From Chloroflexi bacterium UBA5189 (GTDB lineage Bacteria; Chloroflexota; Limnocylindria; Limnocylindrales; CSP1-4), in assembly GCA_002413045.1 (NCBI GenBank), contig DHWF01000028.1:34892-98891 (forward strand): a DNA stretch of 64,000 nt, in the 5' to 3' direction. Each line of letters starts with the position of its first letter. Position 1 is the stretch's first letter. This document shows, piece by piece, positions 50,558 through 59,051 of this stretch. The position numbers and the translations under genes were made by a program. The notes under the pieces are model-generated. The model worked only from the letters and a program-made list of their open reading frames with translations. It searched no databases and was not told the DNA's origin.

Positions 50558-51004
50558 GTGAAGGTCATCCTGACGAAGGACGTGGACAAGCTCGGCAAAT
50601 CCGGCGAGATGAAGACCGTTGCCGACGGCTTCGCCACCAACTTTCTGATCCCGCGCAGCCTGGCCGTGCCAGCGGCGGGCGGCGCCTATCGCGCCTGGCA
50701 GCACGACATCGCGTCGCGCGAGGACAAGCGCGAGCGCGAGCGCTCCGAGGCGGAGATCGCGGCCACGCGCATCGGCTCGACCACGCTCACGCTGGGCGTC
50801 AAGGTCGGCGACGGCGGGAAGCTGTATGGCTCGATCGGGACCAAGGAGATCGCCGAGGCGCTCGGCCGCCGCGGCATCGTCGTCGATCGCCACAAGATCG
50901 AGCTCGAGGAGCCGCTCAAGTCCCTCGGCACCTACAAGGTGGCCGTGAAGGTCTACGCCGGCCTCACGCCCGAAGTCACGGTGGTCGTCGAGCCCAAGGG
51001 CTGA
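50558..51004 (+). CDS. rplI: Large ribosomal subunit protein bL9
   Basis: 148 residues, the normal length. MKVILTKDVDKLGKSGEMKTVADGFATNFLIPRSLA is the signature N-domain (visible in the VKVILTKDVDKLGKSG part), then a long central helix (REDKRERERSEAEIAATRI) and the C-domain LYGSIGTKEIAEAL. Start is GTG with AGGAGG at 50541-50546. It stabilises the L1 stalk region of the 50S subunit. Confidence 0.96.
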   Translation: MKVILTKDVDKLGKSGEMKTVADGFATNFLIPRSLAVPAAGGAYRAWQHDIASREDKRERERSEAEIAATRIGSTTLTLGVKVGDGGKLYGSIGTKEIAEALGRRGIVVDRHKIELEEPLKSLGTYKVAVKVYAGLTPEVTVVVEPKG

Positions 51005-51044
51005 CGACAGCCGACCTGGCACGCGCCGGGTCGACAATTCGCTC

Positions 51045-52385
51045 GTGAGCGAGCGCGCGCCGCGAACGATCCTCCACGTCGACCTCGACGCGTTCTTCGC
51101 CGCGATCGAGCAGCGCGACCGCTCGGAACTGCGCGGCAAGCCGGTCGCGGTCGGCATGGGCGGCGCGAACGACCGCGGGGTCGTGAGCGCGGCGTCGTAC
51201 GAGGCGCGCACGTTCGGCGTCCACTCCGCGATGCCGATCCGGACCGCGCGCCGGCTCTGCCCGGACTGCATCTTCGTGCCGGTCGATGGCGCCAAGTACC
51301 AGCGCGTGAGTCGCGAGGTCATGGCGATCCTGCGGCGATTCACGCCGCTCGTCGAGCCGATCTCGATCGACGAGGCGTTCCTGGACGTCACCGCCTCGCG
51401 GGCGCTGTTCGGCGACGGCGAGGCAATCGCCCGCCAGATCAAGGCGGCGGTCCGCGGTGAGCTCGAGCTCACCGCGTCGGTCGGCGTGGCGGCGACCAAG
51501 CTCGTGGCCAAGATCGGGAGCGACCTGCGGAAGCCGGATGGGCTCGTCGTCGTGCCGCCGGGGACGGAGGCGGCATTCCTGGCGCCGCTCCCGATCTCGC
51601 GCCTGTGGGGTGTCGGACCGTCGACGGCGACCGCGCTGCGGGACTTCGGCGTCGCCACGATCGGCGACCTCGCGAACCTCGATCGATCGGCATTGGTCCG
51701 CCGCTTCGGGAAGCACGGGGCGTCGCTGGTCGATCGAGCGCACGGCGTCGACGCGGATCCGGTGGACGATCCGGACGGGGCGAAGTCGGTGGGGCACGAG
51801 CACACGTTCGACGAGGACACCGCGGATCCCGAGGTGCTCGAGCGGACGCTCCTGGCGATGTCCGAAGGCGTCTCCGGGCGGCTCCGTCACGCCGGGTTGA
51901 AAGCGGGCACCGTGACTGTGAAGATCCGCGACAGCGGCTTCAACACCGTGACCCGCCAGCGCGGACTCCCGGAGCCGACCGACCTGACCGACCCGATCTG
52001 GCGCACCGCGCTCGATCTCGCGCGGCCCGAGATGCGCGGCAAGCGGATCCGCCTCCTCGGGGTCACGGCGTCGGGCTTCGGCGTCCGCGAGCAGCTCGGG
52101 CTGTTCGAGGCGGGCGACGAGCGGCAGCGGCGCGTCGTCGAGGCGGCGGACGAGGTGCGCGAGCGGTTCGGGACCCGGGCGATCACCCGGGCACGCCTGC
52201 TGCGGACGGGCATCCCGGCGCCATTCGAGCGAGACCCCGGAACGGCGGTGGAGCGGCGCGGCGAGCACGCGGTCGCCGAGGATCCCGAGGCCCGCCGGCG
52301 CAAGCGGCGGCCGGCGCCGGCGAACCCGGCCGCACCGCCGCCAGCTGGCGACGCCGACGCGGTCGATGATGCGTTCGACGACTAG
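51045..52385 (+). CDS. dinB: DNA polymerase IV (Y-family translesion polymerase)
   Basis: 446 residues. Palm motifs HVDLDAFFAAIEQRD at 11-25 (catalytic Asp13) and PISIDEAFLDVT at 105-116 (Asp109, Glu110). The steric region and KLVAKIGSDLRKPDGLVVVPPG follow. QLGLF near residue 350 is a beta-clamp binding peptide. The last 60 residues are a low-complexity Arg/Pro/Ala tail not found in most DinB proteins. Start is GTG. No SOS box is visible upstream, unlike lexA. Confidence 0.94.
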   Translation: MSERAPRTILHVDLDAFFAAIEQRDRSELRGKPVAVGMGGANDRGVVSAASYEARTFGVHSAMPIRTARRLCPDCIFVPVDGAKYQRVSREVMAILRRFTPLVEPISIDEAFLDVTASRALFGDGEAIARQIKAAVRGELELTASVGVAATKLVAKIGSDLRKPDGLVVVPPGTEAAFLAPLPISRLWGVGPSTATALRDFGVATIGDLANLDRSALVRRFGKHGASLVDRAHGVDADPVDDPDGAKSVGHEHTFDEDTADPEVLERTLLAMSEGVSGRLRHAGLKAGTVTVKIRDSGFNTVTRQRGLPEPTDLTDPIWRTALDLARPEMRGKRIRLLGVTASGFGVREQLGLFEAGDERQRRVVEAADEVRERFGTRAITRARLLRTGIPAPFERDPGTAVERRGEHAVAEDPEARRRKRRPAPANPAAPPPAGDADAVDDAFDD

Positions 52386-52395
52386 GGAACGACCG

Positions 52396-52965
52396 ATGTC
52401 GATCGAGCTCGTCTACGAGACCCACGCGATCACCACCGACAACGAGGCCGGCGTCGCGACGGGTTGGCTGCCCGGCCGGTTGTCCGCGGCGGGCCGGGCG
52501 AGTGCCGCGGAGCTTGGGGTGCGCCGGCGGCACGACGGGATCGACATCGTGTACGTGTCGGATCTCGAGCGCGCACTCGAGACGGCCCGCATCGCGTTCG
52601 GGGACGCGCCGATGTCGATGGTCATCGACGCCCGCCTCCGAGAGTGCAACTACGGGCGGATGAACGGGATGCCGCGCGCGCAGCTCGACCTCGAACGGAG
52701 GGGACACCTCGAGGCGCCCTGGCCGGACGGGGAGAGCTACCGCGACGTGGTCGCCCGGACGGCCGATGTCCTCGAGGAGATCGCGGCGCGATGGGACGGG
52801 TCGCGCGTCCTGCTGATTGCCCACTCGGCGAACCACTGGGCGATCGAACACCTGCTCCTCCGTCGCGACCTGCGGGACGTCGTCGCCGCGGGCATGACCT
52901 GGCAGGCAGGCTGGGAGTACGTCCTGCCGACAGGCTGGAGGCGTCCCCGCGAGGCGACCAGCTAA
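52396..52965 (+). CDS. Histidine phosphatase family protein with divergent active-site loop
   Basis: 189 residues with phosphoglycerate-mutase-like fold. Where most members read RHG, this reads YETHAITTDNEAG at residues 7-19, so the first His (His10) is kept but the preceding Arg is Thr. GWLPGRLSAAGRASA, RLRECNYGRMNG and LLIAHSANHWAIEHLL (second His) are typical. Activity is likely but substrate and efficiency are uncertain. ATG at 52396; the longer ORF from 52366 lies inside dinB. Confidence 0.83.
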   Translation: MSIELVYETHAITTDNEAGVATGWLPGRLSAAGRASAAELGVRRRHDGIDIVYVSDLERALETARIAFGDAPMSMVIDARLRECNYGRMNGMPRAQLDLERRGHLEAPWPDGESYRDVVARTADVLEEIAARWDGSRVLLIAHSANHWAIEHLLLRRDLRDVVAAGMTWQAGWEYVLPTGWRRPREATS

Positions 52966-53036
52966 GGCCCCCGCGATCCGTGACAGACAAGGTGGCACGG
53001 GACCGCTGGAGGATCCGTTCGACGAGTGAGCAGGGC

Positions 53037-53066
53037 TTGACATCGAACGCCCGTTCGATCTAGTCT
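53037..53066 (+). promoter_or_regulatory. SOS-controlled promoter
   Basis: TTGACA (53037-53042) and TAGTCT (53061-53066), 18 bases apart, contain CGAACGCCCGTTCG (53044-53057), differing from the lexA box by one base. A LexA-repressed transcript should start near 53073. Confidence 0.8.
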
Positions 53067-53149
53067 CTGACCGAAACCGAACAGGCGTTCACGGCACCAG
53101 TGCCCGGTGACCGGAGCTCGCAATAGCGCCCCCGAAAAGGAGCTGCGAA

Positions 53150-53425
53150 ATGGCGATGATCCGAGTCGAACCGGTCGAGGTCCGGGTTCGAGCCGATTGG
53201 TTCGATGGTCGGCCGCGCGAGGTCACCCTCCACGGTCGCCGGCTTCGCGTCCTGGATGTCCTTGGCGTCCGTGACGAGAGCGCGGCGTTCCCGGTCGTGA
53301 CCGGGCCCCGGACGCTCTTCGAGATCGAGACGGCGGACGCCCGCCTGCAGCTGGCGTTCCGCCACCGATCCCGTCGGTGGACCATCGAGGGCATCGAGAG
53401 CCACGAGGGCTACCGCGCAGCCTGA
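53150..53425 (+). CDS. Small SOS-controlled protein (DUF6504-like)
   Basis: 91 residues, mostly beta strands: IRVEPVEVRVRADWFDGRPREVTLHGRRLRVLDVLG, then FEIETADARLQLAFRHRSRRWTIEGIESHEG. The pattern DGRP-x-GRRLRVLDVL resembles DUF6504 proteins encoded beside imuB-type DNA repair genes in other bacteria. ATG with AAAGGAG eight bases upstream. Its own promoter carries a strong SOS box, so it is probably a DNA-damage response protein; the biochemical role is unknown. Confidence 0.72.
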   Translation: MAMIRVEPVEVRVRADWFDGRPREVTLHGRRLRVLDVLGVRDESAAFPVVTGPRTLFEIETADARLQLAFRHRSRRWTIEGIESHEGYRAA

Positions 53426-53473
53426 TCGACTCCGAATAGATGCTCGCCGACTTCGTGCCTGAGATCGGCGGCT

Positions 53474-53500
53474 GATCCGGGCGGGTCTTCTCACCGGATC
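53474..53500 (+). terminator. Possible hairpin terminator after the SOS gene
   Basis: GATCCGG (53474-53480) pairs with CCGGATC (53494-53500) across a 13-base loop, 49 bases past the stop. There is no T-run, so it may be only a transcript end structure. Confidence 0.35.
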
Positions 53501-53562
53501 GCACAGCGGCTCGGGCACGCGTGCCGGTACCACGCGTGTCCCGGGTCGCCATAATCGGCCTC

Positions 53563-54261
53563 GTGCAAGCGCCATCGTTCCGTGACCTGTCGGTGGCCGC
53601 GTTCGCCGATCGCCTCGCGTCGTCGGAACCGGTGCCGGGCGGCGGGAGTGCCTCGGCTGTGGCGGCGGCGCTCGGGGCATCACTCGTCGCGATGGTCGCG
53701 GAGCTGACGCAGGGCCGGCCGAAGTACGCCGAACACGCAGCCCTCGCGCAAGCAGTCGGGCCGAAGGCGCGGGCACTCGCGGGCGAGCTGTTCGACCTCG
53801 CGGATGCCGATGCGCAGGCGTATGCGGCGTGCGCCTTCGCGATGAAGCTCCCGCGCGAATCGTTCGAGGATAAGGAAGCGCGCGACCGGCAGATCAGGGA
53901 GACGGCGGTCGTTGCGGCCGAGGTGCCCCTGCGGTCCGTGGAGCGCTGCCTGGACGTGCTGCGGCTGGCGGAGATGCTTGCCGGCCGCTCCAACCGGAAT
54001 GCATCATCTGACCTGCGCGTGGCTTCGCTGCTGCTCGAGGCGGCCGCCGACGGCGCGGCCGCCAACGTGCTCGTGAACCTCCCGCTCGTGGGGCCCGGCG
54101 CCTGGACGACGGCCACTGAGGCGCGAACGCACGACCTGATGCAAGAGGTCGCGGCGCTTGCGACGCAGGTGCGGACGGTCGTTGCCTCAGGCGAGGCTCG
54201 AGCGCCGCTCGCGGGCGTGCCGGCAGTGGCGGCCGGCGCGGCGGCGCGGCCGGGAGCGTGA
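53563..54261 (+). CDS. Cyclodeaminase/cyclohydrolase family protein (methenyl-THF cyclohydrolase or formimino-THF cyclodeaminase)
   Basis: 232 residues, all helical. SVAAFADRLASSEPVPGGGSASAVAAALGASLVAMV contains the PGGGSA substrate loop, and PRES-FEDKEARDRQ follows. The fold (FTCD C-terminal type) either hydrolyses 5,10-methenyl-THF or deaminates 5-formimino-THF. The next gene encodes a FolD without its cyclohydrolase lysine, so the first role is likely; the nearby hut genes make the second possible as well. GTG at 53563 lies 8 bases after CATAAT; an earlier GTG at 53521 is less suited. Confidence 0.83.
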   Translation: MQAPSFRDLSVAAFADRLASSEPVPGGGSASAVAAALGASLVAMVAELTQGRPKYAEHAALAQAVGPKARALAGELFDLADADAQAYAACAFAMKLPRESFEDKEARDRQIRETAVVAAEVPLRSVERCLDVLRLAEMLAGRSNRNASSDLRVASLLLEAAADGAAANVLVNLPLVGPGAWTTATEARTHDLMQEVAALATQVRTVVASGEARAPLAGVPAVAAGAAARPGA

Positions 54262-55166
54262 ACCCCGCCCCAGTCTCGACCACGGCGCACGCGCGCCGGC
54301 TCGAGGGCGCCCCGTTCGCCACCGAGATCCGCGACCAGGTGGCCGCGGACGTGACCGCCTACGTGGCGGCGCATGGCTACCCGCCCGGCCTCGCGGTCGT
54401 CGTCTGCGGCCGGAGCGCTCCCTCGATGGTCTACCTCGAGCGGATCCTCAAGGCCTGCGCGCAGGTCGGGATTGCCGGCTCGCTGGTGGATGTTCCGGGC
54501 GACAACCCGGCGGAGCAGGCACGGGAGCTGGCGGCGGCGATCGAGCGCCTCAACGCCGATCCGCGCGTCGCCGGGATCATCGTCCAGATGCCGCTCCCGA
54601 CCGGCGTAGGTCTCCGCGTCGTCGTCGACGCGATCGATCCGTTGAAGGACATCGACGGGATCCACCCGCTCAACGCCGGCCTGCTCCGCCTCGGTTACGA
54701 GGGATTCATCCCCGCGACGGCGCACGCCGCGCTCGAGATGATCCACCGCTCCGGTATCACGCTTCGAGGCGCAGATGCGGTGGTGATCGGGCGCTCGCCC
54801 GTCGTGGGCATGCCGCTCGCGTTCATGCTCACCAAGGAGGACGCGACGGTCACGGTCTGCCACTCGAAGACTCGCGACCTGGCGGCGAAGGTTCGGAACG
54901 CGGACGTCGTCGTCGTGGCCGCCGGCCAGCCCGGCCTCGTGACCGGCGACATGCTCAAGCCCGGCGCGGTCGTCATCGACGTCGGGATCAACGTCGTCGA
55001 GGGGCATATCGTGGGCGACGTCGACTTCGCGTCGGCCGAGGCGGTCGCCTCCGCGATCACCCCCGTTCCGGGCGGTGTCGGGCCGCTGACCAATGCACTG
55101 CTGTTGAGCCATCTCATGCGCGCCGCGCAGCGCCAGGACCAGGCAAAGGAGTACTTCGAGGCATGA
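54258..55166 (+). CDS. folD: Methylenetetrahydrofolate dehydrogenase FolD, predicted to lack cyclohydrolase activity
   Basis: 302 residues. Substrate loop SMVYLERILKACAQVGI spans 56-72: Tyr59 is kept, but the catalytic lysine that normally follows four residues later (Lys54 in E. coli, Lys56 in human) is Ile63. The IVQMPLP and KDIDGIHPLN segments (about 108-139) are intact, as are the NADP loop GRSPVVGMP and VDVGIN. PCTP is replaced by PATA. The dehydrogenase half should work, while the cyclohydrolase step should not. The GTG overlaps the upstream cyclodeaminase-family gene by four bases. Confidence 0.93.
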   Translation: MNPAPVSTTAHARRLEGAPFATEIRDQVAADVTAYVAAHGYPPGLAVVVCGRSAPSMVYLERILKACAQVGIAGSLVDVPGDNPAEQARELAAAIERLNADPRVAGIIVQMPLPTGVGLRVVVDAIDPLKDIDGIHPLNAGLLRLGYEGFIPATAHAALEMIHRSGITLRGADAVVIGRSPVVGMPLAFMLTKEDATVTVCHSKTRDLAAKVRNADVVVVAAGQPGLVTGDMLKPGAVVIDVGINVVEGHIVGDVDFASAEAVASAITPVPGGVGPLTNALLLSHLMRAAQRQDQAKEYFEA

Positions 55167-56878
55167 CCACCTCCGCGACCCCGTCCGACCTCGAGATCGC
55201 CCGCTCGGTGAAGCCTCGCCCGATCATCGACGTGGCGCACGACCTCGGCCTGCAGGACGACGAGATCGAGCTGTACGGGTCGGCCAAGGCCAAGATCACG
55301 CTTGCCGGCATCGCGCGCCTCGAGCGGGAGCGTCCGCGCGGCAAGTACGTGCTCGTGACCGCGATCAGCCCGACGCCGCTCGGCGAGGGCAAGAGCACGA
55401 CGACGGTCGGACTGGCCCAGGGCCTCAATCGGATCGGCCACAAGGCGGCGGTGTGCATCCGCCAGCCGAGCCTCGGGCCGGTGTTCGGGATCAAGGGCGG
55501 CGCCGCCGGCGGCGGCTACAGCCAGGTGATCCCCATGGAGGACTTCAACCTGCACCTGACCGGTGACGTCCACGCGATCGGGGCAGCCCACAACCTCGCC
55601 GCGGCGTTCATCGACAACCACATCCACCACGGCAACGCCCTCGGCATCGACCCGTTGAACGTGCTCTGGCCGCGCGTCCTCGACATCAGCGATCGAGCGC
55701 TGCGCAAGGTCGTGATCGGGCTCGGCGGGAAGGAGAACGGCTACCCGCGCGAGACCGAGTTCGTGATCACCGTGGCGTCCGAGGTGATGGCGGTCCTCGC
55801 GCTTGCCTCGGACCTGGCCGACCTGCGGGCGCGGCTCGGGCGGATGGTCCTCGCGACCACGCGCGACGGCAAGGCGATCACGGCCGAGGACCTGCACGTG
55901 GCCGGCGCGATGGCGGTGCTCCTCACCGACGCGATCAAGCCGAACCTGCTCCAGACGCTCGAGGGTGGGCCCGCGTTCGTCCACGCCGGCCCGTTCGCGA
56001 ACATCGCGCACGGCAACAACTCGGTGCTGGCGGATCGCATCGCCCTGGCGACCAACGAGATCGTCTGCACGGAGGCGGGATTCGGCGCGGACATGGGCGC
56101 CGAGAAGTTCTTCGACATCAAGTGCCGCGCCTCCGGCCTCCACCCGGACGCCGCGGTCGTGGTCGCCACGATTCGCGCCCTGAAGATGCACGGCGGCGTG
56201 GGCCGGATCGTGGCCGGCAAGCCGCTCGATCCAGCGCTGCTGACCGAGAACGTCGCCGCGGTCACCGCCGGCGGCGCGAACCTCGCCAAGCAGATCGAGA
56301 ACGTGCGCCTGTTCAACGTGCCGGTTGTCGTCGCGATCAACTCGTTCCCGACCGACACGCCCGCCGAGGTCGAGGCGGTTCGCGCGGTGGCGCTCGCGGC
56401 GGGCGCCACCGAGGCCGTCGTCGCCAACCACTGGGCGAAGGGCGGCGAGGGTGCCGAGGCGCTTGCGAAGGCGGTCTGGGCCGCCGCCGAGGTCGGGGCG
56501 CCGGACTTCAAGCTGCTCTATCCGGACGACGCCTCGCTGACCTCGAAGATCGAGACGATCGCGACGCAGGTCTATGGCGCCGACGGCGTCGATCTCAGCG
56601 CGGTGGCGGCGAAGCAGCTCGCCCAGTACGAGGCGCTCGGGTACGGGAAGCTGCCGATCTGCATGGCCAAGAGCCAGTACTCGCTCAGCCACGACGCGGC
56701 GCTCAAGGGTCGCCCAACCGGTTGGCGCCTCCCGATCCGCGAGGTGCGACTCTCCGCGGGAGCCGGGTTCGTCACGCCGCTCGCCGGCGAGATGCGGACG
56801 ATGCCGGGGCTGCCGTCGCGGCCCGGGGGCGAGAACATCGACCTCGACGCCGAAGGCGAGATCGTCGGCCTGTTCTAG
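55163..56878 (+). CDS. fhs: Formate-tetrahydrofolate ligase
   Basis: Makes 10-formyl-THF from formate, THF and ATP. 571 residues, near the usual 557. The P-loop is TPLGEGKSTTTVG at 71-83, then CIRQPSLGPVFGIKGGAAGGGYSQVIPMEDFNLHLTGDVHAI is recognisable from QPSLGPVFG and the NLHLTGD motif. FVHAGPFANIAHGNNSVLAD and EAGFGADMGAEKF are also conserved. The ATG at 55163 overlaps the folD stop (ATGA). With FolD and the cyclohydrolase it links formate to methylene-THF. Confidence 0.97.
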   Translation: MTTSATPSDLEIARSVKPRPIIDVAHDLGLQDDEIELYGSAKAKITLAGIARLERERPRGKYVLVTAISPTPLGEGKSTTTVGLAQGLNRIGHKAAVCIRQPSLGPVFGIKGGAAGGGYSQVIPMEDFNLHLTGDVHAIGAAHNLAAAFIDNHIHHGNALGIDPLNVLWPRVLDISDRALRKVVIGLGGKENGYPRETEFVITVASEVMAVLALASDLADLRARLGRMVLATTRDGKAITAEDLHVAGAMAVLLTDAIKPNLLQTLEGGPAFVHAGPFANIAHGNNSVLADRIALATNEIVCTEAGFGADMGAEKFFDIKCRASGLHPDAAVVVATIRALKMHGGVGRIVAGKPLDPALLTENVAAVTAGGANLAKQIENVRLFNVPVVVAINSFPTDTPAEVEAVRAVALAAGATEAVVANHWAKGGEGAEALAKAVWAAAEVGAPDFKLLYPDDASLTSKIETIATQVYGADGVDLSAVAAKQLAQYEALGYGKLPICMAKSQYSLSHDAALKGRPTGWRLPIREVRLSAGAGFVTPLAGEMRTMPGLPSRPGGENIDLDAEGEIVGLF

Positions 56879-57594
56879 GCGTGGGTCGCGTTCGCCTTGG
56901 CGACGTCGCCGATGATCCGGGCGATGTCGTCGGGTCGTGACCACATCGGCCAGTGGCTCGTGGGCAGGTCGATCCAGGTCGTGTTCGTGAGCTCGGGGAT
57001 GCCGGCGAGGAACGTCGGCGTCGGGTGCTCCTCCCTGGCGTAGGTCTGGTACTGCTCCGCGGAGAAGCCGGTGCAGATGAACGTGCTCGGGATGTCGCGC
57101 CGCGCATCGCTGCCGAGGTCGGCCGCCTCACGGATGACGCCGCCCGGAACGGGCACCGCCCGCTCACGGAACGTCGCCTGCTGCGCCTCGGACAGGCCGT
57201 CGAGGTTCTCCTCCTCCGAGACGGACGGCCAGTCCAGCGGCCGCTCGACGCCGTCGAACTCGGGATCGGGCGCGCCGACCCCGGGCGCCGTGTCGACGTA
57301 GACCATCGCCGCGATCTTCTCGGGAGCGTGGCCGCTCGCGGCGTACCCGGAGAAGCCCGTCGCGCTGTGGACGGCGAGGACGACCGGTGCGGCCGCGGCG
57401 CTCACCGCATCGACGATCGCGTTGACGTGGTCGGCCATCGTGATCGCCGATCGGTCGGCGTCCTTCGACTCGAGGCCCGGCAGCGTCAGGGCCGTGACGT
57501 CGTGGCCCTGGGCTCGCAGGTCGGCAACGACCTCGTCCCAAGCCCAGGCGCCGAGCCAGAAGCCGGGCACGAGGATGATGGGCGCGCTGGTCAC
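56875..57594 (-). CDS. Alpha/beta hydrolase
   Basis: 239 residues. IILVPGFWLGAWAWDEVVADL forms the oxyanion strand and loop, LAVHSATGFSGYAA is the nucleophile elbow with Ser in HSATG, where the usual second Gly is Thr. A late His (TSHWPMW) can complete the triad. Substrate unknown; related to esterase/salicylate-ester and lactone hydrolases. It converges with fhs, overlapping four bases. It lies 1 base from the His-rich gene and may share its transcript. Confidence 0.82.
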   Translation of the reverse strand: MTSAPIILVPGFWLGAWAWDEVVADLRAQGHDVTALTLPGLESKDADRSAITMADHVNAIVDAVSAAAAPVVLAVHSATGFSGYAASGHAPEKIAAMVYVDTAPGVGAPDPEFDGVERPLDWPSVSEEENLDGLSEAQQATFRERAVPVPGGVIREAADLGSDARRDIPSTFICTGFSAEQYQTYAREEHPTPTFLAGIPELTNTTWIDLPTSHWPMWSRPDDIARIIGDVAKANATHA

Positions 57595-57595
57595 C

Positions 57596-57805
57596 TTACG
57601 TCGCGGCCTGGATGAAGGCGAGCATCACGATCAGGCCGAGGGCGATCCCCCCGATCGCCGCGGCCCACGCCAGCACGTTGACCGGCCCCAGCGTCTCGTC
57701 GCCGTGGGCGTGGTCGTCGTGCCCGTGGGTATCGCCGTGATCGTCGGGGGCGCCGTGGGGGCCGACGGCCGCCTCGCCGGCGTGTGGATCGTGTCGTTCG
57801 GCCAT
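57596..57805 (-). CDS. Small His-rich single-pass membrane protein
   Basis: 69 residues. The first 40 contain eleven His (PHAG, DDHGDTHGHDDHAHGDE) and several Asp, likely a metal-binding segment. A single hydrophobic helix (VLAWAAAIGGIALGLIVMLAFI) ends the chain. It has no recognised domain. ATG at 57805; a longer frame at 57812 is not preferred. Possible role in metal buffering or chaperoning at the membrane, by composition only. Confidence 0.55.
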   Translation of the reverse strand: MAERHDPHAGEAAVGPHGAPDDHGDTHGHDDHAHGDETLGPVNVLAWAAAIGGIALGLIVMLAFIQAAT

Positions 57806-57816
57806 CGGCCAAATCC

Positions 57817-57822
57817 TACACT
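57817..57822 (+). promoter_or_regulatory. -10 box, leaderless start of the MFS gene
   Basis: TACACT ends 7 bases before the GTG at 57829. Same pattern as at 22528 and 38448. Confidence 0.5.
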
Positions 57823-57828
57823 CGGCGG

Positions 57829-59040
57829 GTGACCCGGGATGCCCGGCTGCTGTTCCTCGCCCGGGCCGTCCGGATGTTCGGATACGGCGCGCTCGGCGTC
57901 ATCCTCGTCCTGTACCTGGCGGCGGCCGGCCTCGGCGCCGGCGAGATCGGGGTGCTCCTCAGCCTGACCCTCATCGGCGACACGGTCATCAGCCTGTACC
58001 TGACGACCCACGCCGATCGGATCGGACGGCGCCGAACCCTCGTCATCGGCGCGCTGCTGATGGCCGCGGCCGGCGTGGTCTTCGCGAGCAGCACGGTGTT
58101 CGTCGTCCTCCTGGTTACGGCGACGCTCGGTGTCCTGAGCCCGTCGGGAAACGAAGTCGGCCCATTCCTGCCGATCGAGCAGTCCTCGCTCACCGAGGTC
58201 ACGCCGAGCAATCGCCGGACGAACATCTACGCCTGGTACAACCTCGTCGGGTCGGTCGCGACCGCGATGGGCGCCCTGGTCAGCGGGTTCGCCGTCGGCA
58301 CGCTGCAGGCCGCGGGCTGGAGCGACCTCGATGCGTATCGCGCCCTGCTCATCGGCTATGCCGTCGTCGGGCTGGCGATCGTGCCGGTCGTTCGGCTCGT
58401 GTCACCGGCGGTCGAGGTTCCCCCGGTCGACACGTCGATCGCCCGCCGCTTCGGGTTGCATCGATCGAGAGGCATCGTCGCCCGCCTCGCGGCGCTGTTC
58501 GGGGTCGACGCCTTCGCGGGCGGCTTCGTCATCACCAGCCTCCTCGCGTTCTGGTTCCACCAGCGGTTCGGCGTGTCCGTCGAGGTGATCGGCGCTATCT
58601 TCTTCGGGGCCCAGCTGCTTGCCGCCGCGTCCGCGCTGGCGGCCGCCCGGATCGCGGCCCGCTTCGGGCTCATCAACACGATGGTCTTCACGCACCTGCC
58701 ATCGAACGTGCTGCTGATCCTCGTCCCGCTCATGCCCACCGTCGAGCTGGCGGTCGCCGTCCTGCTCCTGCGCTACAGCATCAGCCAGATGGACGTCCCG
58801 ACGCGCCAGAGCTACACGATGGCCGTGGTCGATCCCGACGAACGCTCCGCTGCCGCAGGGATCACCGGCATCGCGCGAACGACCGGCGCCTCGCTGTCGC
58901 CGCTCATCGCGGCGCCGCTGTTCGGCGTCGCCGCTCTCGCATCGATCCCGTTCTTCCTGGCCGGCGGCTTGAAGATCGTGTACGACATCGCGCTGTGGCG
59001 CGCCTTCCGCGCCCGCCCGGCGCCGGACGAGCGCCGCTGA
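57829..59040 (+). CDS. Major facilitator superfamily transporter
   Basis: 403 residues with twelve membrane helices. DARLLFLARAVRMFGYGALGVILVLYL is the first helix region, THADRIGRRRTL the conserved loop between helices 2 and 3, and RYSISQMDVPTRQSYTMAVVDPDERSAAAG an unusual insertion-containing loop. The type is related to multidrug or small-molecule exporters, substrate not predictable. Leaderless GTG start. Followed by a convergent DedA-type gene. Confidence 0.85.
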   Translation: MTRDARLLFLARAVRMFGYGALGVILVLYLAAAGLGAGEIGVLLSLTLIGDTVISLYLTTHADRIGRRRTLVIGALLMAAAGVVFASSTVFVVLLVTATLGVLSPSGNEVGPFLPIEQSSLTEVTPSNRRTNIYAWYNLVGSVATAMGALVSGFAVGTLQAAGWSDLDAYRALLIGYAVVGLAIVPVVRLVSPAVEVPPVDTSIARRFGLHRSRGIVARLAALFGVDAFAGGFVITSLLAFWFHQRFGVSVEVIGAIFFGAQLLAAASALAAARIAARFGLINTMVFTHLPSNVLLILVPLMPTVELAVAVLLLRYSISQMDVPTRQSYTMAVVDPDERSAAAGITGIARTTGASLSPLIAAPLFGVAALASIPFFLAGGLKIVYDIALWRAFRARPAPDERR

Positions 59041-59051
59041 GGTTCGCGCGT

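Noticed and set aside
51005..51044. SOS box upstream of dinB
   Set aside because: No CGAAC-N4-GTTCG match in the 40-base gap or in the end of rplI.
53223..55112. Long open frames on the minus strand opposite the folate genes
   Set aside because: Shadow frames of high-GC coding DNA with no domain or start signal; the plus-strand genes are clearly real.
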